Positions 25,980-33,094 of a DNA stretch of 64,000 nucleotides are shown here, one piece after another. Each line of letters begins with the position of its first letter. The first letter of the stretch is position 1. Origin of the DNA: an uncultured Faecalibacterium sp. (GTDB taxonomy: Bacteria > Bacillota > Clostridia > Oscillospirales > Ruminococcaceae); NCBI GenBank assembly GCA_934525405.1, contig CAKSZF010000001.1, forward strand, positions 62,001 through 126,000, read 5' to 3'. Under the pieces are notes generated by a model. That model had not been told where the DNA came from. It worked only from the letters and a program-made list of their open reading frames with translations, and searched no databases. A program made the position numbers and the translations under genes.

Positions 25980-26011
25980 CGATTATTTTATGGAGCAATG
26001 AAACGGCGTGT

Positions 26012-26160
26012 GGCTGCGTTTAATTCGCCCAGTTCGGCTGGCCTGTACGCCCCGTGGCGCGGTGGCAACCTTGATGACGGTGCTAACTGCGGCCTGCCTT
26101 GCGCGAATGGCAACAATTCCCCGGCGAACTCGAACTGGAACGGCGTGCCCCGGAATGCTG
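26012..26160 (+). repeat. DGR template repeat (TR)
   Basis: 149 bp copy of the VR in which the variable codons are mostly AAC or AAT, the codons that give widest amino-acid range when A is mutated. It lies 295 bp from the VR, same strand, between the target and the reverse transcriptase. An open frame through it (25950-26171) is a by-product of homology and is not called a gene. Confidence 0.92.
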
Positions 26161-26404
26161 ATGATAAATAGCCCTCAAAAGGGCATAAGCGTTTCATTGC
26201 GCCTGTGGCTTGACCACTAAGATCATGTTATACCGACACCATGCAGCTGAGCGTTTCGAGATATACGGACGCATTGGTGAGAGCGTGGCCGCAGTTTTTG
26301 GAACTGCGTGGCGGTGAGTAGTAGAAATCCGTTTTGCCTGATTTAAGGCCTGAAGCGGCAACCGAAATCCGTTGAACATCAGCAAGTTTGGAGGCTTTAA
26401 GGAT
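26161..26404 (+). ncRNA. Spacer between TR and reverse transcriptase, probable DGR RNA part
   Basis: About 240 bp without a supportable gene. It has a small hairpin GCCCT-CAAA-AGGGC (26171-26184) and a 10-bp direct repeat GAAATCCGTT at 26324-26333 and 26364-26373. In studied DGRs the RNA downstream of TR primes cDNA synthesis; this spacer has the right position and size. An Avd-like gene usual in this place is absent. Confidence 0.5.
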
Positions 26405-27649
26405 ATGAAAACAAAGAGGTACTTGTCGCTCAATCATGAAATGTGCGAGCGTGCTGTCCTTGAAGCTTTTGATAAGAAATGGTTCCGCCGGGATTACCTC
26501 GCTACGGTGGAAAAATATGGAGGTGTAAGCCGTGCACAACTATCGAGCGCCGCCCGCGTAAACGACTGGAACCCGCGTTTAGAAGCCGTAAATGGGATTG
26601 CTCTTGAAATGGAGCAACGGATAGAAGATTTGTTGGACGGAGAAACAGACGACCTTGATCTTGACCCTGCGAGCGTGTTCTACAGAATTGATGGAATCAG
26701 CATGAAACGGCGGGAACTGTCTAACTGCTGTCCAATGCACCAAGCTTTTGGGCATTTGGCGGTACTTGGACTTCGCCCGTTGCTTCAGGCAAAACTGTTG
26801 CCGTATCAATTTGCCAGTATTCCCGGCAAGGGACAAATCGCTTTGAAGCGTCAAGTCGAGCGTTGGCTTCGTAGAAAAAGTCTTGGCATACAGTATGCAA
26901 TAAAGCTGGATGTGCAGGGGGCATACGCCCACACAAAACAGGAACTTGTGATGAAGATCCTGCAGAAAGAAATCCCGGGAGCAACATGGCTTCTGGCTGT
27001 TGTCAAATGTCTTTTAGCAATGGCTCCGGGTGAGGGATTGCTTATCGGCGGCTATCTTGAAGCGTGGCTTTTTAACCTTGTTGCCAGCTATATGCTGGTC
27101 AAGGTCATGAGTTATGCAAAGATTCGCCGTGGAGCATCCACGCGATTCGTGATCCGCAGCGGTAGTTATATGGATGACCTTGTTTTGTTTGGCCGACGAT
27201 GGGCTGACATACAGAGTGCAGCCCGAAAATTGACTAAGTGGGCGCTGACCGAACTGGGATTGACAATAAAAAACGAGTGGGTTCGTGTGGACTTCCTTAG
27301 CGCCGCTGAAGAGCATCAACGCAGACACCTAACGGGAGCGGCAAAAGGATGCCCGGGTTTGGATATGGCTGGCTATGTGATGCACCGTACCTACACCACG
27401 ATACGCCCCAGAATTTTTCTGAGGGCTCGGCGGCAGTACATTCGAGCCAAGGCTGATGTTTCACGAAATGGATATGTGCCGGTCTGGCGGTCATACAAGC
27501 TGGTCAGCTATAACGGCTATTTTGACTGGACAAAATCTCGTGCAATCAGCGAAGCCCTAAAACAGAAAAAGCTGTTCACGGCCGCAAAAGTAGCAATCCG
27601 CGTAACGACACAAAGAAATGCAATGAAGAAAGTGAGGATAGCAGCATGA
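26405..27649 (+). CDS. DGR reverse transcriptase
   Basis: A 414-residue reverse transcriptase of the DGR/retron-group II type. Motifs visible are LDVQGAYAH with the first catalytic Asp near residue 168, GEGLLIGGYLEAWLFNLVAS as the motif 4 region, and YMDD at 255-258 with the two catalytic Asp. The C-terminal thumb is basic (RARRQYIRAKADVSRNGYVP). ATG 26405 has GGAGG at 26390-26394; TTG 26372 is an alternative. It copies the TR RNA with errors at adenines and feeds the product into the VR. The next gene overlaps its stop. Confidence 0.9.
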   Translation: MKTKRYLSLNHEMCERAVLEAFDKKWFRRDYLATVEKYGGVSRAQLSSAARVNDWNPRLEAVNGIALEMEQRIEDLLDGETDDLDLDPASVFYRIDGISMKRRELSNCCPMHQAFGHLAVLGLRPLLQAKLLPYQFASIPGKGQIALKRQVERWLRRKSLGIQYAIKLDVQGAYAHTKQELVMKILQKEIPGATWLLAVVKCLLAMAPGEGLLIGGYLEAWLFNLVASYMLVKVMSYAKIRRGASTRFVIRSGSYMDDLVLFGRRWADIQSAARKLTKWALTELGLTIKNEWVRVDFLSAAEEHQRRHLTGAAKGCPGLDMAGYVMHRTYTTIRPRIFLRARRQYIRAKADVSRNGYVPVWRSYKLVSYNGYFDWTKSRAISEALKQKKLFTAAKVAIRVTTQRNAMKKVRIAA

Positions 27650-27978
27650 TTTTTACCGAGAACCTTGACCATAATCCGCAGGCGGTAACGCTGGAAAAAC
27701 TGCCGGACGGTACGGCTTGGCTGTACCTGCGTAAGGACGCTCATGAGGTACGAACCGAGGCTCCCGAAGGAGAGCAGGGCGGTACTTCGTGGGAGTGCAC
27801 CACGGCTCTTTGCAAGTTGGGCTCCGATTACGCAGAGGAAACCGTGGAAAGCATCACGGCGGCGGCTGATGATTGGTGGGTCTATGCAGAAGCATGGACG
27901 ACCGCTGATGAAGCTGCGCCCTCTCTGGAAGAGCGTGTGAGCGTGCTGGAAACTCTGTTTATGGGAGGTGAGCTGTAA
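27646..27978 (+). CDS. Small phage tail/baseplate-region protein, unknown
   Basis: A 110-residue acidic protein (MIFTENLDHNPQAVTLEKLP, WLYLRKDAHEVRTE, EERVSVLETLFMGGEL) that starts in an ATGA overlap with the reverse transcriptase. The ending ERVSVLETLFMGG is typical of small proteins before XkdX-like genes in Gram-positive phages. It does not look like Avd (no basic helical bundle). Confidence 0.6.
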   Translation: MIFTENLDHNPQAVTLEKLPDGTAWLYLRKDAHEVRTEAPEGEQGGTSWECTTALCKLGSDYAEETVESITAAADDWWVYAEAWTTADEAAPSLEERVSVLETLFMGGEL

Positions 27979-28118
27979 TGGGCAAGGAACAGTTTTATCG
28001 CACTATGTACCGCATGAAGAAGATCACCGCTGCAGGCGTGTGGGAAAAGGTTGACGAGGGCGAGTTGACCAAGGCGCAGGCCTTGCGTATCTGCGGTCCG
28101 CGACCGAAGGAATCCTGA
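27978..28118 (+). CDS. XkdX-like small protein
   Basis: A 46-residue protein, MGKEQFYRTMYRMKKITAAG then a V/E/L-rich end with LTKAQALRICG. The pattern F-x2-MY-x10-W-x2-V-x2-G-LT-x2-QA is like XkdX proteins encoded between tail fibre and lysis genes. It overlaps the previous stop (TAATG). Confidence 0.65.
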   Translation: MGKEQFYRTMYRMKKITAAGVWEKVDEGELTKAQALRICGPRPKES

Positions 28119-28134
28119 TGGAAGGTGCTTTTAT

Positions 28135-28290
28135 TTGAGCCGAGAACAAAAGCTCGAAGTTCTGTTAGCATCGGCGGTTCATCTTCTGGATTGCTGGGAG
28201 GACATTTCAGCTGAAACAGGAGAAGAGCCTGAAAATTATGGTGAGCAGAGAGCAATCCTGCAAGCCGAATACGATGCTATAAAGTGTTGA
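28135..28290 (+). CDS. Small acidic protein before the lysis genes
   Basis: A 51-residue protein with TTG start (LSREQKLEVLLASAVHLLDC, then EDISAETGEEPENYGEQRAI). GGAAGG lies 9-10 nt upstream of the TTG. Codon use and charge pattern look like real coding sequence, but the start is weak. No family recognised. Confidence 0.5.
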   Translation: MSREQKLEVLLASAVHLLDCWEDISAETGEEPENYGEQRAILQAEYDAIKC

Positions 28291-28293
28291 GAG

Positions 28294-28324
28294 AAGCCGT
28301 GCTGATGGTCAGCGCGGCTTTTTT
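28294..28324 (+). terminator. Terminator before the endolysin gene
   Basis: The arms AAGCCGTGCTGA and TCAGCGCGGCTT (one G-T pair) with loop TGG are followed by T's. It lies between the small gene ending at 28290 and the endolysin start and argues against the longer upstream start of the lysin. Confidence 0.7.
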
Positions 28325-28346
28325 GTTTGGAATAGAGGTGGATTTT

Positions 28347-29009
28347 TTGATTTCTCCGTATAAGGGCACTTTCAGAGTGTCACAGGCATACCGAAACCTG
28401 CGAGCAAACGGTACATATCACCAAGGATATGATCTCGTGGGCATTGGAGACAAAAGCATCTATTGCCCGGTTTACGGTACGGTTATTCGCGCTGGATGGG
28501 AGTGTGCAACGCTTCCGAAGAAAGGTTTTGGCCAGCGTGTTGTGGTTCGTATCGGCAGCACTGCCTACTATATGTATTTTGGGCATCTGTCCAAAATCAA
28601 CGTGGCCGTCGGGCAGAAGCTGAAGCCGGGAGATCTGATTGGTGTTGAGGGCAGCACCGGCCACAGCACCGGAAGTCACCTGCATTGGGAAATTCGCATC
28701 AACGATATTTCTACTGGGTATGTATCGGTGCATCAGTACGCAGGCATCCCGAATGTGGCAGGCTCTACTGCATACACGTCCAACTGGGCCGCAGAACTTT
28801 TCGGACCCAGCAACCTGAAAAAGTCCACCAGCGGCTTCCCGCAGCGCTTGTACAATTCGGTGCTGCAGGGTGCACTGGGAATCGACAAGGACGGTATCTT
28901 CGGGGCGAATACCGAAAAAACAGTCAAGGAGTTCCAGAGTGCTCACGGTCTGACGGCTGATGGCATTGCTGGAGCAAAGACAAAGGTGGCTCTCGCTAAG
29001 CAGCTTTGA
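28347..29009 (+). CDS. Endolysin: M23 peptidase with peptidoglycan-binding domain
   Basis: A 220-residue protein from TTG 28347, which has AGAGG at 28334-28338. Residues 1-130 are an M23 metallopeptidase (LysM/lysostaphin type) with zinc motifs H-x3-D in YHQGYDLVG and HxH in GSHLHWEIR. Residues 155-220 are a PG-binding domain (GALGIDKDGIFGANTEKTVK, FQSAHGLTADGIAGAKT). It cuts cell-wall peptide bridges at the end of infection. Holin-like genes follow. A longer start inside the terminator stem is rejected. Confidence 0.85.
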   Translation: MISPYKGTFRVSQAYRNLRANGTYHQGYDLVGIGDKSIYCPVYGTVIRAGWECATLPKKGFGQRVVVRIGSTAYYMYFGHLSKINVAVGQKLKPGDLIGVEGSTGHSTGSHLHWEIRINDISTGYVSVHQYAGIPNVAGSTAYTSNWAAELFGPSNLKKSTSGFPQRLYNSVLQGALGIDKDGIFGANTEKTVKEFQSAHGLTADGIAGAKTKVALAKQL

Positions 29010-29028
29010 GAGAAAGGGGTTATAATCT

Positions 29029-29337
29029 ATGAGCGTTATGAATATTGTTACCGCCTGTATCGTGATTCTGATTATGGCAGTTCTGTCCGTCGTGGCGATT
29101 CGCTTCGGCTATAAGGCGCTTCTGATCGAGTGGGCAATCGATGCTATCTCCAAAGCGGAGAAGGAGTTCGTTGGTACCAAACTGGGCGAGGCGCGCCTTG
29201 CGGTTGTTGTGTCTTGGCTGCGCGAAAAGGTGCCTGCACCGATTCGCTTCCTTGTGACGGACGACTTAATTCGCAAAGCAGTCCAGACATCGTTTAACGC
29301 TGCAAAGTCTGGGCTGGAGGTGCTGAAGAATGCTTAA
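29029..29337 (+). CDS. Holin (LLH-like)
   Basis: A 102-residue protein with one N-terminal membrane helix (IVTACIVILIMAVLSVVAIR) followed by an amphipathic and basic part (AEKEFVGTKLGEARLAVVVS). Size and layout fit phage holins that make the membrane hole through which the endolysin reaches the wall. ATG 29029 follows AAAGGGG; ATG 29038 is possible. Confidence 0.75.
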   Translation: MSVMNIVTACIVILIMAVLSVVAIRFGYKALLIEWAIDAISKAEKEFVGTKLGEARLAVVVSWLREKVPAPIRFLVTDDLIRKAVQTSFNAAKSGLEVLKNA

Positions 29338-29413
29338 GCGGCTTGTGGATTGGCTCTTGGATCGTCTTCCTGTAACGAGATGGATCGAATTGCTGACACA
29401 GCCGGAGGATTGA
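29330..29413 (+). CDS. Tiny ORF overlapping the holin, possible lysis peptide
   Basis: A 27-residue amphipathic peptide (MLKRLVDWLLDRLPVTRW, then IELLTQPED). It starts in an 8-nt overlap with the holin stop and ends just before a GGAGG of the next gene. It could be a translational coupler. Support is length, overlap and charge pattern only. Confidence 0.4.
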   Translation: MLKRLVDWLLDRLPVTRWIELLTQPED

Positions 29414-29426
29414 AAGGAGGATGTAG

Positions 29427-29819
29427 GTGCTTGCAGGGACAGCTGAAACAGTCACTGTCGCCGTTCCGGCGTGGCTTTTAGCGGTAGTTGCTTTTCTTGG
29501 AACACTTCTGGGTGGAGCGATTAGTTTTGCTGTGAATCAAATCCTTATCAAGGGAGCTGCTGATCGTGCCGCAAAGAAACGCGAAAAGGACGATGAGCAG
29601 CGCCGAGAACGGTATATTTTGCAGATGGACAGCCGAAAGGCTACATTTGACCTGCTATCCTGCATTTGTGCCGGCATTGAGCGAATGGAGACCGAAACTG
29701 GTCAGATTTACTGGAATGGAGAACTGAAAAGAAGCCTTGCACATCTGGAAGGTGTGGATGAGCGATATAGGGAATCCGACCAACGCCAGCTTGCCGACCT
29801 GAATACTCGGAGCAAATGA
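29427..29819 (+). CDS. Membrane-anchored lysis/holin-associated protein
   Basis: A 130-residue protein with a single N-terminal membrane helix (VAVPAWLLAVVAFLGTLLGG), followed by a long charged coiled-coil-like part (AADRAAKKREKDDEQRRERY). GTG 29427 follows AAAGGAGG. This topology is common for second holins or lysis regulators next to holin genes. Function is inferred from topology and place. Confidence 0.6.
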   Translation: MLAGTAETVTVAVPAWLLAVVAFLGTLLGGAISFAVNQILIKGAADRAAKKREKDDEQRRERYILQMDSRKATFDLLSCICAGIERMETETGQIYWNGELKRSLAHLEGVDERYRESDQRQLADLNTRSK

Positions 29820-29821
29820 TT

Positions 29822-29877
29822 ACACCCCCGTTACCCATCAGACTATAAGTCGAAGTGGGTAACGGGGGTGTTTTTTT
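29822..29877 (+). terminator. Terminator of the phage late operon
   Basis: The 16-bp arms ACACCCCCGTTACCCA and TGGGTAACGGGGGTGT are perfect and are followed by seven T's. It is the strongest terminator in the phage part and ends the late transcript after lysis genes. Confidence 0.92.
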
Positions 29878-29929
29878 GCTTTTTTACGATAAAAAATAAC
29901 AAGATTCGTGATAATCTAACATTTTCCTG

Positions 29930-29949
29930 ACTTTTCCAGTGGAAAAAGT
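29930..29949. promoter_or_regulatory. Palindrome upstream of the XRE gene, possible operator
   Basis: ACTTTTCCA-G-TGGAAAAAGT is an inverted repeat with one extra A, 31 nt before the XRE start. It may be the binding site of that regulator. No clear -35/-10 pair could be fixed. Confidence 0.35.
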
Positions 29950-29979
29950 TATCTTTTATTGTAAGGAGCGAGCGAGAAT

Positions 29980-30252
29980 ATGATTAGAATTTTACTGTCC
30001 AAGAGGCTAGGCGAGCTGAAATGGACGCAAGCAGATCTGGCACGCGCCACGGGTATTCGCCCCACTACGATCAGCGATTACTACAATGAAATCGCCGAAC
30101 GAATGAATCTGAATCACTTAGACCTCATTTGCGAAGCACTAGACTGTAGCCCAACTGAGATATTGGTTCGGGAGCCAAATCCTGAACCGCGTGTGCGAAA
30201 CCGAACTGGCTTTGAGAAGCCTGTGGCAGACCAAAGGAAAGACGGCGAGTGA
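29980..30252 (+). CDS. XRE-family helix-turn-helix regulator at the phage end
   Basis: A 90-residue protein with a Cro/CI-type HTH in residues 1-60 (LGELKWTQADLARATGIRPT, TISDYYNEIAERMN, LDLICEALDCSPTEIL). A basic, Pro/Arg-rich tail follows. TAAGGAG precedes the ATG. It is set apart from the late operon by a strong terminator, so it is transcribed on its own. It may control late or lysis genes or superinfection immunity. Confidence 0.8.
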   Translation: MIRILLSKRLGELKWTQADLARATGIRPTTISDYYNEIAERMNLNHLDLICEALDCSPTEILVREPNPEPRVRNRTGFEKPVADQRKDGE

Positions 30253-30255
30253 GAG

Positions 30256-30286
30256 AGGGGACAGCGTAAAGCTGCCCCCTTTTTCT
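30256..30286 (+). terminator. Terminator after the phage-end XRE gene
   Basis: The arms AGGGGACAGC and GCTGCCCCCT (one bulge) with loop GTAAA are followed by TTTTC. Confidence 0.75.
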
Positions 30287-30494
30287 ATGCCATTGACCTT
30301 CCCTGTAAATGGGTGTATTATAATAATGTATCTAACACATGAACAAATCATTTGATAGATAGCTAAATCCTTATGACATCAAATTGACAGCAATCTATCG
30401 TGCACTCAAAAACACACAATGGAAATAGTGTGATTTTTGCACGCCGAAGCCGGGAAAATGGACTTGATATAACCAAAAACCAACTTTCCGGAAT
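30287..30494. other. Gene-free junction between prophage and mobilizable element
   Basis: AT-rich stretch without a supportable gene. It contains short A/T inverted motifs but no clear promoter. It leads into the 15-bp repeat that bounds the next element and may include the right prophage end. Confidence 0.5.
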
Positions 30495-30509
30495 CGAGCT
30501 CGAGTAATC
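30495..30509. repeat. Left 15-bp direct repeat, probable att core
   Basis: CGAGCTCGAGTAATC is identical to 37509-37523 and the flanking bases differ on both sides. TGATACT-type motifs (30571-30590) lie inside the element near this end and again near the right copy (37389-37410), as expected of integrase arm sites. Confidence 0.65.
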
Positions 30510-30611
30510 TGCAAACCCTGAAAAGTATTGATGCAATGCAATATTTTGAGAGTCAAAAGGCTCTGTGATACTGCTTTGATACTATCAGGCGATTATTCAT
30601 AAAGAGAGACA

Positions 30612-30658
30612 TGAGAATGCCCTCTGAGAAACGGTAAGTTTTTCAGAGGGCATTTTTG
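30612..30658 (+). terminator. Hairpin terminator at the element's left side
   Basis: AATGCCCTCTGAGAAA and TTTTTCAGAGGGCATT pair with a 7-nt loop and are followed by TTTTG on the plus strand. It lies just past the end of the minus-strand XRE gene and could serve both directions. Confidence 0.7.
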
Positions 30659-30664
30659 TGTCTT

Positions 30665-31168
30665 TTATTCTTTACGCCACTTTTTCTTCGGCTCGTATCG
30701 GCCGCAGCCATCGGCGGTCTGCGGCCAGTTGAGTTTCCATTCCAGATACTCTTCTTTGGTGATCTCACCCTCCCGGAGCTGCTTCTTGCGGAGCTGCCAC
30801 TCCTTCAGGAAATCATCCAGCAGGCGATAGCGGAAGCTGACTGCCATGTGTTTTTCCGGGAGGTCCGGGTCGGTGGTGTCTGTGACCTCATAGAGCCGGG
30901 TGCCGGGATAGTGCTCGTCCAGCTCGAACAGAGTGTACATCACATCCTCTGCGGCGTACAGGGTCGGCTCATAGAGGGAACGGTAGTTCACGTCCAGCAC
31001 CTCCGCAATCTTGCGGAGCAACTCTTCTTTAGGAGTGCGGGTGTTGCTTTCGTATTGTGCGATGCGAATGTCTGCGCTCTTCTCCTCAAACCCGATGGCA
31101 ATGCCCAGTTCTTTCTGGGTCATACCACGAAAGTTGCGGGCGCGCTTGATACGGTCACCGACTGCCAT
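30665..31168 (-). CDS. XRE-family repressor of the mobilizable element
   Basis: A 167-residue protein. Residues 1-65 are an XRE HTH (VGDRIKRARNFRGMTQKELG, RIAQYESNTRTPKEELLRKI). The C-terminal half is helical and charged, with YRLLDDFLKEWQLRKKQLRE. Start at 31168 has GGAGG upstream. It is divergent from excisionase and integrase with promoters facing away, the classic layout of an element repressor. It likely silences excision until relieved. Confidence 0.82.
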   Translation of the reverse strand: MAVGDRIKRARNFRGMTQKELGIAIGFEEKSADIRIAQYESNTRTPKEELLRKIAEVLDVNYRSLYEPTLYAAEDVMYTLFELDEHYPGTRLYEVTDTTDPDLPEKHMAVSFRYRLLDDFLKEWQLRKKQLREGEITKEEYLEWKLNWPQTADGCGRYEPKKKWRKE

Positions 31169-31205
31169 GCGATTGCCTCCTGACTTAAACATATTTGTTG
31201 AACCC

Positions 31206-31234
31206 AGTATAGCACAGAAAAACAGGAGGTGCAA
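31206..31234 (-). promoter_or_regulatory. Promoter of the element repressor
   Basis: On the minus strand TTGCAC (31229-31234) and TATACT (31206-31211) are 17 bp apart. CTTAAAC/GTTTAAG motifs on both sides (near 31184 and 31253) are possible repressor sites. Confidence 0.75.
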
Positions 31235-31277
31235 TAGAAAATAAACAAAAAAGTTTAAGATTTTACCCGAAAACCTC

Positions 31278-31306
31278 TTGACTTAACGGAATGTGTTTAG
31301 TATAAT
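31278..31306 (+). promoter_or_regulatory. Promoter of xis-int transcript
   Basis: TTGACT (31278-31283) and TATAAT (31301-31306) are separated by exactly 17 bp. It reads toward the excisionase-like gene through a leader of about 190 nt in which I see no gene. Confidence 0.82.
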
Positions 31307-31501
31307 GAAGGCACAAAAAGATAAGCAAAAATGCTTAGTAAAATTGAATGACCGCCAAACTGACCCAAACCGCCAAGACCTTCCGAAAGGAAGCGAGCGC
31401 TCCGTAAGGGGACGGCACAGCACCGCAAAGGGGATATGCCTGCCGGAAGTCAGCGAGGATGAAGCGGCACCGAAACGAAACCGACAAGGAAAGGACAAAA
31501 A

Positions 31502-31687
31502 ATGGCAAACAGCATTTTTATCAAGGCAGACGAGCTGGCAAAGGAACTGGACATCTCGCAGGGGCTAGCATATAAGATGATCGCCCGGTGGAATGAGGAA
31601 CTGAAAGCCAAGGGCTACACGACCGTAGGAGGCCGGGTAAGCAGGAGGTACTATCAGGAGAAGATCTACGGGGCAGGAGAGGAGTGA
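31502..31687 (+). CDS. xis: Excisionase-like small DNA-binding protein
   Basis: A 61-residue protein with a helix-turn-helix near residues 8-30 (DELAKELDISQGLAYKMIAR) and a basic VGGRVSRRYYQEKIY end like winged Xis proteins. It lies directly before the integrase with only a few bases between. It probably bends the element ends and steers the integrase to excision. Confidence 0.75.
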   Translation: MANSIFIKADELAKELDISQGLAYKMIARWNEELKAKGYTTVGGRVSRRYYQEKIYGAGEE

Positions 31688-31691
31688 TAGG

Positions 31692-32768
31692 ATGCCAGCC
31701 TACAAGGACAGCAGGCAGGGCACATGGTACGTTTCCTTTTACTTTGAGAACTGGCAAGGTGTGAAGCAGAAGAAACTGAAACGGGGGTTTGCCACCAAGA
31801 AGGACGCTCTGGCGTGGGAGCGGGAGTTCCTTCTTCAGCAGGCTGCAGACCTGACCATGACCTTTGAAGCGTTCGTGGAAATTTATATCACGGACAAGAA
31901 AAAGCGACTCCGGGAAAACACCTGGTCTACCAAAGAGCACATCATCCGAACGAAAATCTTACCGTATTTCAAAGAAAAGCGGCTCAGCGAGATAAAGCCA
32001 CGGGATGTGATCGCATGGCAGAACGAGATGCTCAACTACCGGGACAAAAACGGCAAGGCCTACTCGCCGACCTACCTCAAGACGCTGCATGGACAACTCA
32101 GTGCCATTCTGAATCACGCCGTCCGGTTCTACGGACTGAAATCAAACGCAGCAGCCACAGCCGGGTGCATGGGGTCAGAAAAGCACAAGGAAATGCTTTT
32201 CTGGACAAAGGAACAGTACCTCAAATTCGCGGAAGCCATGATGGACAAGCCGCAGTCCTATTACGCTTTTGAAGTTCTCTATTGGTGCGGCATCCGGGAG
32301 GGCGAATTGCTGGCTCTGACCCCGGCAGACTTCGACTTGGACAAGGGGCTGCTCTCCATTACCAAATCCTATCAAAGGCTGAAAGGCCGGGATGTGATCA
32401 CTGACCCCAAAACGCCTAAGAGCGTCCGGGTCATCCAGATGCCACAGTTTCTGACGGACGAAATCAGGGACTATCTGAAATCCCTCTACAAAGTCCAGCC
32501 AGACCAGCGGATCTTTGAGGTGACCAAGAGCTACCTGCACCACGAGATGGACAGGGGAGCCAAGGCAGCCGGAGTAAAGCGGATACGAATCCACGACCTG
32601 CGGCACTCCCATGTATCACTGTTGATCGAGATGGGCTTCTCGGCGCTGGCAATCGCAGACCGGGTGGGGCATGAGAGCGTGGACATCACCTATAAGTACG
32701 CCCACCTCTTCCCCTCAAAGCAACAGGAGATGGCGCAGAAGCTGGACATGGAGCGAAGGGAGGGATGA
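31692..32768 (+). CDS. int: Tyrosine integrase of the mobilizable element
   Basis: A 358-residue phage/Tn916-type integrase. It has an N-terminal arm-binding domain (QGTWYVSFYFENWQGVKQKK), a SAM-like core-binding domain and a catalytic domain. Catalytic residues seen are Arg in CGIREGELLAL, H-x2-R in HDLRHSH, H in RVGHES and Tyr in ITYKYAHLF. Full length and intact, so it could still move the element. It overlaps the next gene by ATGA. Confidence 0.92.
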   Translation: MPAYKDSRQGTWYVSFYFENWQGVKQKKLKRGFATKKDALAWEREFLLQQAADLTMTFEAFVEIYITDKKKRLRENTWSTKEHIIRTKILPYFKEKRLSEIKPRDVIAWQNEMLNYRDKNGKAYSPTYLKTLHGQLSAILNHAVRFYGLKSNAAATAGCMGSEKHKEMLFWTKEQYLKFAEAMMDKPQSYYAFEVLYWCGIREGELLALTPADFDLDKGLLSITKSYQRLKGRDVITDPKTPKSVRVIQMPQFLTDEIRDYLKSLYKVQPDQRIFEVTKSYLHHEMDRGAKAAGVKRIRIHDLRHSHVSLLIEMGFSALAIADRVGHESVDITYKYAHLFPSKQQEMAQKLDMERREG

Positions 32769-33094
32769 AAATGGAACGAGTACTCGACCAGCAAGGCCGC
32801 TGGCGGAACAAGGTAGTAGCCTTCCGAATGTCCCCGGAAGAGGACGAGGTTCTGGAAGCCAAGGTAAAGCTCTCCGGCCTGACCAAACAGGAGTATATTA
32901 TCCGCCGCCTGACCGACCGGGAGATCACCGTGGTAGGCAACCCAAGGGTCTACAAAGCCCTGCGAGGCCAGATGGAGCTGATCTATCAGGAATTGCAGCG
33001 GCTGGCCGTGGATGAGGAAGTCCCGCCGGACTTGCTGGAGACCCTGCAAATGGTGGATCTGACGTTGAACGGACTTAAGGAGGAATGCGAATGA
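32765..33094 (+). CDS. MobC-like relaxosome protein
   Basis: A 109-residue protein with the ribbon-helix-helix style start (VVAFRMSPEEDEVLEAKVKL, SGLTKQEYIIRRL) found in MobC-type proteins that help a relaxase open oriT. The C-terminal half is helical (MELIYQELQRLAVDEE). It overlaps both neighbours by 4 nt. The family is probable from the N-terminal pattern and the relaxase downstream. Confidence 0.75.
   Translation: MKMERVLDQQGRWRNKVVAFRMSPEEDEVLEAKVKLSGLTKQEYIIRRLTDREITVVGNPRVYKALRGQMELIYQELQRLAVDEEVPPDLLETLQMVDLTLNGLKEECE

Larger units (their letters stand above)
24161..27649 (+). mobile_element. Diversity-generating retroelement (DGR), complete cassette
   Basis: Target gene with VR, three hairpins, TR, structured spacer and reverse transcriptase lie in the order typical of phage DGRs. 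The A-only mismatch pattern between VR and TR shows that at least one mutagenic homing event has taken place in this lineage. No separate accessory gene (Avd or HRDC type) is nearby. Confidence 0.92.
1..30494. mobile_element. Late-gene half of a contractile-tail (myovirus) prophage
   Basis: A continuous plus-strand series of structural genes runs from the terminase C-terminus to the lysis cassette and a final XRE regulator. A DUF3383-type sheath, a tube protein, a gp25-like wedge, a baseplate J protein and a puncturing spike define a contractile tail. The left part of the phage (early genes, probably its integrase) lies outside the window. The right edge is set here at the 15-bp repeat that bounds the next element; the true attR is not proven. 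Confidence 0.85.

Noticed and set aside
25950-26171. Open frame through the DGR template repeat
   Set aside because: It is open only because the TR copies the end of the target gene in frame. No ribosome site, and its role is as RNA template.
27646-27978. Avd-type DGR accessory protein
   Set aside because: The protein is acidic and ends like small phage tail proteins before XkdX; Avd proteins are basic helical bundles and usually lie before the reverse transcriptase.
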